Assembly: GCF_004801905.1 (NCBI RefSeq)
Contig: NZ_SSSN01000011.1
Coordinates: 47,758-111,757 of the forward strand
DNA length: 64,000 nucleotides
From: Orlajensenia flava
GTDB taxonomy: Bacteria; Actinomycetota; Actinomycetes; Actinomycetales; Microbacteriaceae
Direction of reading: 5' to 3'
Under the pieces are notes generated by a model. The model did not search any database and was not told the origin of the DNA. It saw only the letters and a list, made by a program, of their open reading frames with translations. Positions 51,161 through 59,769 of this stretch are shown one piece after another (position 1 is the first letter of the stretch; each line of letters opens with the position of its first letter). The position numbers were made by a program, and so were the translations under genes.

Positions 51161-51213
51161 CGTCGTTAACCGGCATTGCATCGGCTCGCCGCAGCGTGGT
51201 TCGCCGTCGAGAT

Positions 51214-51258
51214 GACGCAAACGGTCGGCGGTCCGGGCCGGTGCCGACAGTTTTCGTC
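51214..51258. repeat. Intergenic long-armed hairpin
   Basis: GACGCAAACGGTCGGC (51214-51229) pairs with GCCGACAGTTTTCGTC (51243-51258), with two differences and a 13-base loop. It lies between the SRP RNA and pta. Confidence 0.6.
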
Positions 51259-51352
51259 ATGTCGGAGGAGCCCGCGGTCGCACGCCGCTGGCAGCAGCGC
51301 CGGGCGGGAAGCGCCGCAGGGAAGAACCGGGCGAATGCTCATCCCGTGCCCA

Positions 51353-51358
51353 TAGGCT
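51353..51358 (+). promoter_or_regulatory. -10 box giving a leaderless transcript (pta-ackA)
   Basis: TAGGCT ends six bases before the GTG at 51365. Confidence 0.5.
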
Positions 51359-51364
51359 GGACGT

Positions 51365-53491
51365 GTGGCGCGCAGCATCTATCTCAGCTCCGCGGAGGGG
51401 CATACCGGCAAGTCGAGCATCGCCCTCGGGCTGATCGCCACTCTCACGCGCAACGCGGCGCGGGTGGGTGTGTTCCGCCCCATCGCCCGCTCCGTCAACG
51501 AGCGCGACTACGTGCTCGACCTGCTGCTCGGTTCCGCGACAGCCAAGCTCGACTACGACGACTGCATCGGCGTCAGCTACGACGACGTGCACGAGGACCC
51601 GGATGCCGCCCTCTCCCGCATCGTCGAGCGTTTCAAGGCGGTCGAGGCCGCCTGCGACGCTGTTGTCATCATCGGCAGCGATTACACGGATGTCGGCAGC
51701 CCGACCGAGCTGGCGTACAACGCCCGCATCGCCGCCAACCTCGGAGCGCCCGTCATCCTCGCCCTCGGCGGACGCCTCACCACCGGCGAGGGGGAGCGGC
51801 TCGGGCAGGGGGAGCCGCGCACGCCGGAGGACATGCACGAGTTCGCCGACCTCACCCTCAGCGAACTGCGTCGCGAGCACGCCAGCCTGCTGGCCGTCAT
51901 CGTCAACCGCGCCGACCCGTCCGCTCTCGACGAGATCACGGCGGCGGTCGCGGCATCCGTCGCCCGGTCGGGCGATCCTGTTCCCGTCTGGTCGATCCCC
52001 GAGGACCCGGTGCTCGTCGCCCCCACTATGGGCGCGATCATGGAGGCCACCGAGGCGACGCTCATCAAGGGCGACGCCGAACTGCTCACCCGCGAGGCTC
52101 TCGGAGTCGTCGTCGCGGCGATGAGCATGGACAACGTGCTGACCCGCCTCGTCGAGAGCGGAGTGGTCATCGTGCCCGGCGACCGCACCGAGGTGCTGCT
52201 CGCCGTGCTGATGGCGAACGCGTCGGGCACCTTCCCCTCGCTCACGGGCCTCATCATCAACGGCGGGTTCGAGCTGCCCGAGCAGGTCGAGCGCCTGCTC
52301 GACGGTCTGCGCTCGCCGCTGCCCATCGTGCAGACGGGGCTCTCGACGTTCGAGACCGCGGTGCGCATCACGCACACCCGGGGGCGGCTCGCCGCCGAGT
52401 CGACCCGCAAGTTCGACACCGCGCGAGCCCTGTTCGACCAGTACGTCGACGCCGACGAGCTCATCGGACTGCTCGAGCTCGGCACCACGTCCGTGGTGAC
52501 GCCGCTCATGTTCGAGTACCAGCTCATCGAGCGTGCCCGGGCCGACCGGCGTCGCATCGTGCTCCCCGAGGGCGATGACGATCGCATCCTTCGCGCCGCT
52601 GCGACCGCCCTGACGCGAGGCATCGCCGACATCACCATCCTCGGCGAGCCGTTCGAGGTGCGCGCCCGGGCCATCGAGCTCGGGCTCGACATCCAGGCCG
52701 CCGACGTCATCAGCCCCTTCGACGATGTGCTGCGGTTCAAGTTCGCCGACGCCTACGCGGCCTTGCGCGCCTACAAGGGCAAGGCGGCGCCGACCATCGA
52801 GCAGGCGCGCGACACCGTGACCGACGTGTCCTACTTCGGCACGATGATGGTGCACTCGGGACTCGCCGACGGCATGGTCTCGGGCGCTGCCCACACGACG
52901 GCGCACACCATCCGTCCCGCCTTCGAGATCATCAAGACGCGCCCCCAGGTGTCGGTCGTGTCGAGCGTGTTCCTCATGGCGCTCGCCGACCGCGTGCTGG
53001 TCTACGGCGACTGCGCCGTCATCCCCGAGCCGACCGAGACGCAGCTGGCGGACATCGCAGTGTCGTCGGCGGAGACCGCCGAGCAGTTCGGAATCGACCC
53101 GCGCGTGGCCATGCTCTCCTACTCCACCGGGACGTCGGGCTCTGGCGCCGAGGTCGAGAAGGTGCGCGCGGCCACGGCGCTCGTCCGGGAGCGTCGTCCC
53201 GAGCTGCCGGTCGAAGGTCCGATCCAGTACGACGCGGCCGCGGATGCTGCAGTCGGGGCAGCCAAGGCGCCCGGCTCTGCGGTGGCGGGCCGGGCGACGG
53301 TGTTCATCTTCCCCGACCTCAACACCGGCAACAACACGTATAAGGCGGTGCAGCGCTCGGCGGGCGCCGTGGCCATCGGCCCCGTGCTGCAGGGTCTCAA
53401 CAAGCCCATCAACGACCTCTCCCGCGGTGCGACGGTACAGGACATCGTGAACACCATCGCCATCACCGCCATCCAAGCGGCCGGAGCCTGA
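51365..53491 (+). CDS. pta: Phosphate acetyltransferase, long form
   Basis: Pta interconverts acetyl-CoA and acetyl phosphate. The 708-residue protein has a BioD-like N-domain (SAEGHTGKSSIALGL), a DRTGG domain (about 210-330) and the C-terminal catalytic domain (about 385-705) with RRRIVLPEGDDDRILRAA, GMVSGAAHTTAHTIRPAF, SVVSSVFLMALADRVLVYGDCAV and FPDLNTGNNTYKAVQR. This is the usual actinobacterial and E. coli length. A GTG start with a leaderless promoter is used. ackA follows 35 bases on, so the two form the acetate overflow pathway. Confidence 0.95.
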   Translation: MARSIYLSSAEGHTGKSSIALGLIATLTRNAARVGVFRPIARSVNERDYVLDLLLGSATAKLDYDDCIGVSYDDVHEDPDAALSRIVERFKAVEAACDAVVIIGSDYTDVGSPTELAYNARIAANLGAPVILALGGRLTTGEGERLGQGEPRTPEDMHEFADLTLSELRREHASLLAVIVNRADPSALDEITAAVAASVARSGDPVPVWSIPEDPVLVAPTMGAIMEATEATLIKGDAELLTREALGVVVAAMSMDNVLTRLVESGVVIVPGDRTEVLLAVLMANASGTFPSLTGLIINGGFELPEQVERLLDGLRSPLPIVQTGLSTFETAVRITHTRGRLAAESTRKFDTARALFDQYVDADELIGLLELGTTSVVTPLMFEYQLIERARADRRRIVLPEGDDDRILRAAATALTRGIADITILGEPFEVRARAIELGLDIQAADVISPFDDVLRFKFADAYAALRAYKGKAAPTIEQARDTVTDVSYFGTMMVHSGLADGMVSGAAHTTAHTIRPAFEIIKTRPQVSVVSSVFLMALADRVLVYGDCAVIPEPTETQLADIAVSSAETAEQFGIDPRVAMLSYSTGTSGSGAEVEKVRAATALVRERRPELPVEGPIQYDAAADAAVGAAKAPGSAVAGRATVFIFPDLNTGNNTYKAVQRSAGAVAIGPVLQGLNKPINDLSRGATVQDIVNTIAITAIQAAGA

Positions 53492-53526
53492 GCTCCGCGC
53501 ATCCGCCACCGAATCGAAAGGCGCCC

Positions 53527-54717
53527 ATGAGCTCCGTGCTCGTCGTCAACTCCGGATCGTCGTCGTTCAAGTACCAGCTGATCGATTCCGACAGCGAACA
53601 GATGCTCGCAGCCGGCGTCGTGGAACGCATCGGCGAGCCGGAGGGCCGCGCCAGCCACACCGTCCACGGTGACACGACCGAGCGCACCCTGCCGATCGCC
53701 GATCACACCGCGGGCTTCCAGGTCATGCTCGACGCGTTCGCGGCGTCCGGCCCGTCGCTCGAGAAGCATCCGGTCATCGCCGTCGGCCACCGGGTCGTGC
53801 AGGGCGGCGCGCGCTTCTTCGAGCCGACCATCATCACCGACCTCGTGCGCATCAACATCGACGAGCTCTCGTCGCTGGCGCCGCTGCACAATCCCGCCAA
53901 CCTCGAGGGCATCGTCGCTGCTCAGAAGGCGTTCCCCGACGTGCCGCACGTCGCGGTCTTCGACACGGCGTTCCATCAGACACTGCCACCGGCGGCGTAC
54001 ACGTACGCGATCGACGCTGAACTGGCCGCCAAGCATCGAGTGCGGCGGTACGGATTCCACGGCACCTCGCACCGGTTCGTGTCGCGAGCGACCGCGGAGT
54101 TCCTCGGTCGGCCGGTCGAGGAACTGAACCAGATCATCTTGCACCTAGGCAATGGGGCATCGGCGTGCGCCGTGGCCGGGGGTCGGTCGGTCGACACCTC
54201 GATGGGCATGACGCCGCTCGAAGGGCTGGTGATGGGCACCCGGTCGGGCGACATCGACCCCGCCGTACTGCTGCACCTGCAACGCCGGGCATCCCTCTCG
54301 GTCGACGATGTCGACGCGCTGCTCAACAAGCGCAGCGGCATGCTCGGCCTCGCCGGACAGTCCGACATGCGCGACGTCGAGAAGGCGGCGGAACACGGGG
54401 ATGCCGCCGCGGCGCTCGCGTTGGACGTCTACACGCATCGGCTGCGGAGTTACATCGGCGCCTACTACGTCGGGCTGGGACGGGTCGACACGATCGTCTT
54501 CACCGCCGGGGTGGGGGAGAACGACGCGATGGTGCGGTCCCGCGCGCTCGTCGGTATGGAGGGCCTCGGCATCGAACTCGACGAGGCCCGCAATGCCGAG
54601 CGTTCGCGGGAGGCGCGGGTGATCTCGACGGATGCCTCGCGCGTCACCGTGCTCGTGGTTCCGACGAACGAGGAGCTCGAGATCGCCCGGCAGACGCTGG
54701 CTGTCACGCGCGCCTGA
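53527..54717 (+). CDS. ackA: Acetate kinase
   Basis: This 396-residue enzyme converts acetyl phosphate and ADP to acetate and ATP. Both family signatures are present: VLVVNSGSSSFKYQL at the N-terminus and GFHGTSHRFVSRAT in the middle. HLGNGASACAV and FTAGVGENDAMVR bind nucleotide. It starts at ATG 53527 with GAAAGG upstream and follows pta. An 18-base tandem array starts five bases after its stop. Confidence 0.95.
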   Translation: MSSVLVVNSGSSSFKYQLIDSDSEQMLAAGVVERIGEPEGRASHTVHGDTTERTLPIADHTAGFQVMLDAFAASGPSLEKHPVIAVGHRVVQGGARFFEPTIITDLVRINIDELSSLAPLHNPANLEGIVAAQKAFPDVPHVAVFDTAFHQTLPPAAYTYAIDAELAAKHRVRRYGFHGTSHRFVSRATAEFLGRPVEELNQIILHLGNGASACAVAGGRSVDTSMGMTPLEGLVMGTRSGDIDPAVLLHLQRRASLSVDDVDALLNKRSGMLGLAGQSDMRDVEKAAEHGDAAAALALDVYTHRLRSYIGAYYVGLGRVDTIVFTAGVGENDAMVRSRALVGMEGLGIELDEARNAERSREARVISTDASRVTVLVVPTNEELEIARQTLAVTRA

Positions 54718-54721
54718 TCCT

Positions 54722-54823
54722 CTCTTCGCCCCACGCCTTCTCTTCGCCCCACCCCTTCTCTTCGCCCCACCCCTTCTCTTCGCCCCTACCCAATCTTCGC
54801 CCTCCCCGCTCTTCGCCTTCCCG
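54722..54823. repeat. 18-base tandem array after ackA
   Basis: Four 18-base units start at 54722, 54740, 54758 and 54776 (CTCTTCGCCCCACCCCTT is the commonest); two shorter units of about 15 bases follow. A further CTCTTCG at 54848 runs into the left arm of the hairpin at 54852. No spacers or coding sense are seen. Confidence 0.8.
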
Positions 54824-54851
54824 CTTTCGTTTCCTGGACCCTCTCCCCTCT

Positions 54852-54919
54852 TCGTTCACAGGACGAGAGCGTCGCCAGCCTCTGTGGGGAGGCCGGCTAG
54901 GCGCTGGTCCTGTAAACGA
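54852..54919. repeat. Hairpin element, family copy B
   Basis: TCGTTCACAGGAC (54852-54864) pairs with GTCCTGTAAACGA (54907-54919) with one difference; weaker pairing continues inwards. The left arm shares CGTTCACAGGA and GAGAG, the right arm TCCTGTAAACG, and the loop GTGGGG-x-GGCC with copy A at 35964. It precedes the ArsR gene promoter. Confidence 0.75.
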
Positions 54920-54960
54920 GATCGGGTCGCCTCGCTCAGGAGCACAAGGGTTATTGCACA

Positions 54961-54971
54961 ACAACTATTGT
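54961..54971. promoter_or_regulatory. Candidate ArsR-family operator
   Basis: ACAACTATTGT is an ACAA-N3-TTGT inverted repeat, and TGCACAA / TTGTGTA form a wider imperfect repeat around it. It overlaps the promoter region of the next gene, fitting autoregulation. Confidence 0.5.
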
Positions 54972-54976
54972 GTATA

Positions 54977-54982
54977 TACGCT
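54977..54982 (+). promoter_or_regulatory. -10 box giving a leaderless transcript (arsR-MFS operon)
   Basis: TACGCT ends six bases before the ATG at 54989. Confidence 0.45.
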
Positions 54983-54988
54983 CGAGAC

Positions 54989-55576
54989 ATGCCACACGAC
55001 GAAAGCACCGCCCAGGCGCGCAGCGTCACGGTCACCGAGCCCACCTCCCTCCGCGCGCTCGCGCACCCGCTGAGGCTCAAGTTGCTCGGCCTTCTCCGCG
55101 TCGAGGGTCCGCGATCGGTGGGGCAGCTCGCCGATCTGGTGGACGAGGCGCCCGGAACCGTGAGCTACCACCTCGGCACGCTCGCGAAGTCCGGCTTCGT
55201 CGTCGAGGCACCCGAGCTCGCCAACGACGGACGGGAGCGCTGGTGGCGGGCCGCTCACGAGCAGACGCACTTCGACCCCGCCGAGCTGCGCGACGACCCG
55301 GCGCGACGCGGCGCATCCGTCGCTCTGAGGCAGTCGATCCTGCAGTCCTACCTGGCCGAGCAGCTCGCGGCACTCGACGCGGAGTCGACGCTCGACGCCG
55401 CCTGGCTGGGCGCATCGACGGGCGGCGATGCGTTCGCCCACCTCACGCTCGAGGAGTTCGCTCGGTTCGGGGAGGAGCTCGAAGCGCTCGTCGAGAAGTG
55501 GACGACCGATCGCCGGGAGCCGCGCGAGGGGACGCGTGTCACCCGGGTCCTGTTCAGCAGCTTCCCGAGGCCGTGA
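54989..55576 (+). CDS. ArsR-type winged-helix regulator
   Basis: This 195-residue regulator has the winged helix at residues about 20-95 (ALAHPLRLKLLGLLRVEGPRSVGQLADLVDEAPGTVSYHLGTLAKSGFV, quoted here in family pattern). No Cys metal site is present, so it is not a classical metal sensor. The C-terminal helical part may bind another ligand. Its stop overlaps the ATG of the transporter gene by one base, so it probably regulates that export gene and itself. Confidence 0.85.
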   Translation: MPHDESTAQARSVTVTEPTSLRALAHPLRLKLLGLLRVEGPRSVGQLADLVDEAPGTVSYHLGTLAKSGFVVEAPELANDGRERWWRAAHEQTHFDPAELRDDPARRGASVALRQSILQSYLAEQLAALDAESTLDAAWLGASTGGDAFAHLTLEEFARFGEELEALVEKWTTDRREPREGTRVTRVLFSSFPRP

Positions 55577-56841
55577 TGGACGGCGCGCCTGCTGAGGTGG
55601 TCGAACGTCGACGGATGCCCCTCGTCGCCCTGCTGACCGCGCAGCTGATTTCGCTCGCCGGCAACGCGATCACGCTGATCGCGGTTCCCCTCTACGTGCT
55701 CGCGACGACCCGCTCGCCGCTCGCCGCCGGTGTCGCGGGCGTGTTCGCGACCGTTCCGGTGGTCATCGGCGGCGCCCTCGGGGGAGTGATCGTCGACCGG
55801 CTGGGCTACCGGACGTCGAGCATCATCGCCGACCTCGCGAGCTGCGTCACCGTGCTCGCCATCCCGGTGCTCGCCGCCACGGTCGGCCTCCCGTTCTGGG
55901 CGCTGCTGCTGCTCGTCTTCGTGAGCGGACTCCTCGACACTCCCGGCGACACCGCGCGTGCGGCTTTCGTGCCCGACCTCGCCGAGCTGGCCCGCACTCC
56001 GCTCGCCCGTGCTGCCGGGGCGCAGGCCGCGATCAGCAGGTCGGCCGGCATGCTCGGTGCCGCCATTGCAGGTGGCCTCGTCGCACTCACCGGGCCGATC
56101 GCCGCGCTCGTCGTCGACGCTGCCACGTTCGGGATATCGGCGATCGTCATCGCGCTGTTCGTGCCCCGGCGGGCGCCGCGCGCATCCGTCGAGGCCCAGC
56201 CGGAGCACTACTTCGCCGGTCTCGCGGCCGGCATCCGCTACGTCTGGAACAACCGCCTGTTGCGCGGCATCGTGCTGCTCGTGACCGCGACGAACGCCAT
56301 CGACGCGGCCGGCATGAGCGTACTCAAGCCGGTCTATGCGACCAGCGTCGTGGGCGATCCGTCGGCGCTCGGCGCGATGGTCGCCTGCTTCGCCGGGGGA
56401 GCCCTCACCGGGTCCGTGATCTTCGCCGGCATCGGCCACCGCTTCTCGGGCCGGGCGATGTTCGTCGCCTGCTTCGTGCTCGCTGGGGTGCTTCCGTATG
56501 CGGCGATGGCGCTCGCTGTTCCCTTCGCGGCGCTCGTCGGCGGGCTGGTGGTGTCGGGGTTCGCGGCGGGAGCGCTCAACCCGATGATCGCGACCGTCAT
56601 GTACGGGCAGGTTCCCGAGCGGATGCGCGCGCGCGTCCTGGGCGCGACCTTCGCCGGCACCGCGGCGTCGATGCCGCTGGGCGCCCTGCTGGCGGGGCTG
56701 GCCGTCTCGGCGGTCGGCCTCCACTTGACGCTGGTCGGAGCCGCCGTGCTGTACGGATGCCTCACCCTCACGCCGCTCCTCGACCGGTCGTTCCAACAGC
56801 TCTCCGAGGCACGCTCGCCCGGCACGCCCGCGCCGGCCTGA
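55576..56841 (+). CDS. MFS exporter, DHA3/enterobactin-exporter-like
   Basis: This 421-residue protein has 12 predicted helices: LISLAGNAITLIAVPLYVLA in helix 1 and GGVIVDRLGYRTSSI in loop 2-3 place it among MFS exporters of the MefA/EntS type, which extrude macrolides or siderophores. It is coupled to the ArsR-type regulator by a one-base overlap (TGATGG). Substrate unknown. Confidence 0.85.
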   Translation: MDGAPAEVVERRRMPLVALLTAQLISLAGNAITLIAVPLYVLATTRSPLAAGVAGVFATVPVVIGGALGGVIVDRLGYRTSSIIADLASCVTVLAIPVLAATVGLPFWALLLLVFVSGLLDTPGDTARAAFVPDLAELARTPLARAAGAQAAISRSAGMLGAAIAGGLVALTGPIAALVVDAATFGISAIVIALFVPRRAPRASVEAQPEHYFAGLAAGIRYVWNNRLLRGIVLLVTATNAIDAAGMSVLKPVYATSVVGDPSALGAMVACFAGGALTGSVIFAGIGHRFSGRAMFVACFVLAGVLPYAAMALAVPFAALVGGLVVSGFAAGALNPMIATVMYGQVPERMRARVLGATFAGTAASMPLGALLAGLAVSAVGLHLTLVGAAVLYGCLTLTPLLDRSFQQLSEARSPGTPAPA

Positions 56842-56895
56842 GCGTGCTGGGCTCGGTGTGAATCGGTAGCGCGGCGTACGACATAGGGTGCGGCT

Positions 56896-57003
56896 CGGGT
56901 GACAGCACGCGCCCGGGTGCCAGCACGCGCCGGGGCGACAGCACGCGCCTGGGTGACAACACGCGCCCGGGCGACAGCACGCGCCCGGGCGATAGCGCGC
57001 CGC
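56896..57003. repeat. 18-base tandem array, six units
   Basis: Units of exactly 18 bases start at 56896, 56914, 56932, 56950, 56968 and 56986. The consensus is CGGGYGACAGCACGCGCC. The last unit ends inside the left arm of a hairpin at 57002. It lies between the exporter stop and dnaX and shows no coding sense. Confidence 0.85.
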
Positions 57004-57072
57004 TCAGGCGATCGGCGTGGATTCAGGCGCGAATCCCGGGTTCCGTCCTGACCAGCGCACCATCGCCTGAGC
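57002..57072. repeat. Hairpin upstream of dnaX
   Basis: GCTCAGGCGAT (57002-57012) and ATCGCCTGAGC (57062-57072) are perfect complements with a 49-base loop. It abuts the 18-base array. Confidence 0.6.
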
Positions 57073-57120
57073 CGCGGTCGTGGCCCTGCGCGAGAGGGCG
57101 ATCGTGTCAGGGGCGGCCAT

Positions 57121-57126
57121 TACGAT
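57121..57126 (+). promoter_or_regulatory. -10 box giving a leaderless transcript (dnaX-recR)
   Basis: TACGAT ends six bases before the GTG at 57133. Confidence 0.5.
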
Positions 57127-57132
57127 TGGTGC

Positions 57133-59766
57133 GTGGTCACAGCCCTCTATCGCCGTTATCGGCCCGAGTCGTTCGCCGAGATGATCGGCCAGTCGCAGGT
57201 GACCGATCCGCTCATGACGGCCCTGCGCGCCGACCGGGTGAATCACGCCTACCTGTTCAGCGGCCCGCGCGGCTGCGGCAAGACCACGAGCGCCCGCATC
57301 CTCGCCCGCTGCCTCAACTGCGCCGAAGGCCCCACCGACACGCCATGTGGAAAGTGCGACAGCTGCATCGAGCTCGGGCGCGGCGGCGGAGGATCGCTCG
57401 ACGTCGTGGAGATCGACGCCGCGAGCCACAACGGTGTCGACGATGCCCGCGACCTGCGCGAGCGCGCCATCTTCGCCCCGGCACGCGACCGCTACAAGAT
57501 CTTCATCCTCGACGAGGCGCACATGGTCACCCCGCAGGGGTTCAACGCGTTGCTCAAGCTCGTGGAGGAGCCGCCCGACCACGTCAAGTTCATCTTCGCC
57601 ACGACGGAGCCCGAGAAGGTGCTCGGCACCATCCGCTCGCGCACGCACCACTACCCGTTCCGCCTCGTCCCGCCCGGCCAGATGCTCGAATACGTTCAGC
57701 AGCTGTGCGACGCCGAGGGCGTGTCGGTCGCACCCGGCGTCCTGCCGCTCGTCGTCCGCGCCGGAGGAGGGTCGCCGCGAGACACCCTCAGCCTGCTCGA
57801 CCAGCTCATGGCCGGCTCGGAGGACTCGACGGTCGACTACGAGCGCGCCGTCTCGCTGCTGGGCTACACGCATGGCGCTCTGCTCGACGAGGTGATCGAC
57901 GCGATCGCCATCCGCGATGCCTCGGCCGCCTTCGCCGGCGTCGACCGGGTGATTCAGACCGGGCAGGACCCCCGCCGTTTCGTGGAGGACCTGCTCGAGC
58001 GGCTGCGCGACCTCATCGTCGTCGGCGCGACGTCGGCTCAGGGTGCCGCTGCAGTGCTGCGGGGAGTTCCCCAGGACGAGATAGACCGGATGGCGCAGCA
58101 GGCCGCAAGCTTCGGCCAGGCCGAGCTGTCGCGCACCGCCGACATCGTCAACACCGCGCTCACCGAGATGACCGGTGCCACGTCGCCGCGTCTGCACCTC
58201 GAACTCCTCGTTGCGCGGGCGCTCGTGCCATCCGCCGACACCACCGATCGTGGCGCGCTCGCCCGCGTCGAACGGCTCGAGCGCCGCGTCGGCGTGACGG
58301 ATGTCGCGGGCGGCATCGGCGCAGCGCCCGTCGCGACCTCCCCAGCCGCCGCCGCCGGAGCGCCGACGGAGGTCTCCGGGCAGAAGGCAACTCCGGCCCG
58401 CGAACCCGCGCCTGCAGCGTCCGCACCCTCCGGCGGATCTGCGCCCGTGACATCGACGCGGCCGAAGGAGTCATCCCCCGCCGCACCCGCCGGCGGGGCG
58501 GCGTCTGGGGCGCCGACGCAGACGCGAGCGTCTTCGGCTTCCTCACCCGACGCGTCCGCGGAATCCGCCCCGCATGCGCCGGATGCTCCTGCCGGGTCGT
58601 CCCGCACGGCGCCGAACGCTTCAACAGAGTCCGCGCCGGCCGCGCCCGCCGCACGCGTGCTTCCCGTCGGCCCCGTCAGCCTGCAACAGGTGAAGGACGC
58701 CTGGCCCGAGGTGCTCGAGGCCGTGCGGGCCGCCAAGATGAACGCCTGGATGGTCGTCTTCACGGCCCAGGTCCGCGAACTGCGCGATGGGGACGTGCTC
58801 GTGCTCGGCTTCCCGAGCCAGAAGGACGTCGCCGACCTCAAGCAGCAGGCTGCCCCCGGGCAGGGCGTCGGCGACATCCTCAAGCGCGCCGTCTCCGACA
58901 TCCTCGGGTTCACGCCCAAGCTCGTCGCCCGCGTCGATACGCCGCAGGGAGCGACCGAATCGAGCCGCGAAGCCCCCTCGGCTGCGGCGGGCGAGACCGC
59001 CTCCGCCCGGGCAGAGGAGCCTGCTCCAGCCCGGTCGACGGGGGCAGCGGCCGGCGTCGGCCGTGGACCGTCGTCAGCCGCACGTTCCTCGTCGCCGCGC
59101 GGGTCGGGCAATGCTCCCGGGCAGAATGCCGCGGTGCAGAACGCCCCAGAGAAGTACGACGGATGGGCGACCATCACGATCCCGGGCGGTCCCGCCGACG
59201 ATGGCTCGACCGCCGTGGAGGACGAGGCTGCCGCGCCGGAGACGAACGCCGCACCCGGTGTCGCGGAGAACCCCGTGTCAGCTGGCACAGCGGCTGCCGC
59301 ACCCGATGTCGAGGGATCTGCTTCGCTCGACTCCGGGCCCGAGGCCACGCGGAGTGTCGTGCAGGATGCCGAGCCTGACGACTTCGGCATCCCGTCGGAC
59401 GACGACGCTCCGCCGCCCGACGATGCGCCGCCCGAGCCACCCGACCGTCGCGATCCCGCCGCGTCCGGCCCACCGCCGGCACGTGAGCGTGCGACGTCCG
59501 GGTCCCAGCTCCCGCGGGGCCAGCGATCGGCACCTGCGCGCCCTTCGACGACGGGCAGCCTGACCGCCCAGACCACGCCGACCACGTCGCCCGAACCTCA
59601 GGGAGGCGCGCCGGAGCGCTCGCAGCCGGCCCGGCGACCGGTTCCACGCACTGCGACGGCATCCGGCGGCCCGCAGCGCTACGGCGAATCCGTCGTGCGC
59701 GAGGTACTCGGCGCGACGTTCCTCGAGGAGCAGCCGCATACGCCGAAGACGGGGTTCCGGCCCTAG
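57133..59766 (+). CDS. dnaX: DNA polymerase III gamma/tau subunit
   Basis: DnaX loads the sliding clamp and couples polymerases at the fork. The 877-residue protein has Walker A GPRGCGKTT (44-52), a four-Cys zinc module (CLNCAEGPTDTPCGKCDSC), Walker B FILDEAHMV, and sensor motifs TTEPEKVL and GGSPRDTLSLLDQL. After about residue 390 comes a long Ala/Pro/Ser-rich linker, a DNA-pol-III-tau-like fold at about 515-605, and another low-complexity stretch. No slippery A-run for frameshifting is visible. GTG start; recR follows three bases after the stop. Confidence 0.95.
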   Translation: MVTALYRRYRPESFAEMIGQSQVTDPLMTALRADRVNHAYLFSGPRGCGKTTSARILARCLNCAEGPTDTPCGKCDSCIELGRGGGGSLDVVEIDAASHNGVDDARDLRERAIFAPARDRYKIFILDEAHMVTPQGFNALLKLVEEPPDHVKFIFATTEPEKVLGTIRSRTHHYPFRLVPPGQMLEYVQQLCDAEGVSVAPGVLPLVVRAGGGSPRDTLSLLDQLMAGSEDSTVDYERAVSLLGYTHGALLDEVIDAIAIRDASAAFAGVDRVIQTGQDPRRFVEDLLERLRDLIVVGATSAQGAAAVLRGVPQDEIDRMAQQAASFGQAELSRTADIVNTALTEMTGATSPRLHLELLVARALVPSADTTDRGALARVERLERRVGVTDVAGGIGAAPVATSPAAAAGAPTEVSGQKATPAREPAPAASAPSGGSAPVTSTRPKESSPAAPAGGAASGAPTQTRASSASSPDASAESAPHAPDAPAGSSRTAPNASTESAPAAPAARVLPVGPVSLQQVKDAWPEVLEAVRAAKMNAWMVVFTAQVRELRDGDVLVLGFPSQKDVADLKQQAAPGQGVGDILKRAVSDILGFTPKLVARVDTPQGATESSREAPSAAAGETASARAEEPAPARSTGAAAGVGRGPSSAARSSSPRGSGNAPGQNAAVQNAPEKYDGWATITIPGGPADDGSTAVEDEAAAPETNAAPGVAENPVSAGTAAAAPDVEGSASLDSGPEATRSVVQDAEPDDFGIPSDDDAPPPDDAPPEPPDRRDPAASGPPPARERATSGSQLPRGQRSAPARPSTTGSLTAQTTPTTSPEPQGGAPERSQPARRPVPRTATASGGPQRYGESVVREVLGATFLEEQPHTPKTGFRP

Positions 59767-59769
59767 CCC

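Noticed and set aside
54722-54823. CTCTTCGCCCC array considered as the coding tail of ackA
   Set aside because: AckA already has its full family length and a stop at 54715-54717; the array is out of any supported frame.
56896-57003. 18-base array considered as a CRISPR
   Set aside because: Units are directly joined with no spacers and no cas genes are in the window.
57133-59766. Programmed frameshift in dnaX
   Set aside because: No A-rich slippery sequence or following stem-loop was seen; actinobacterial DnaX proteins with long linkers are usual.
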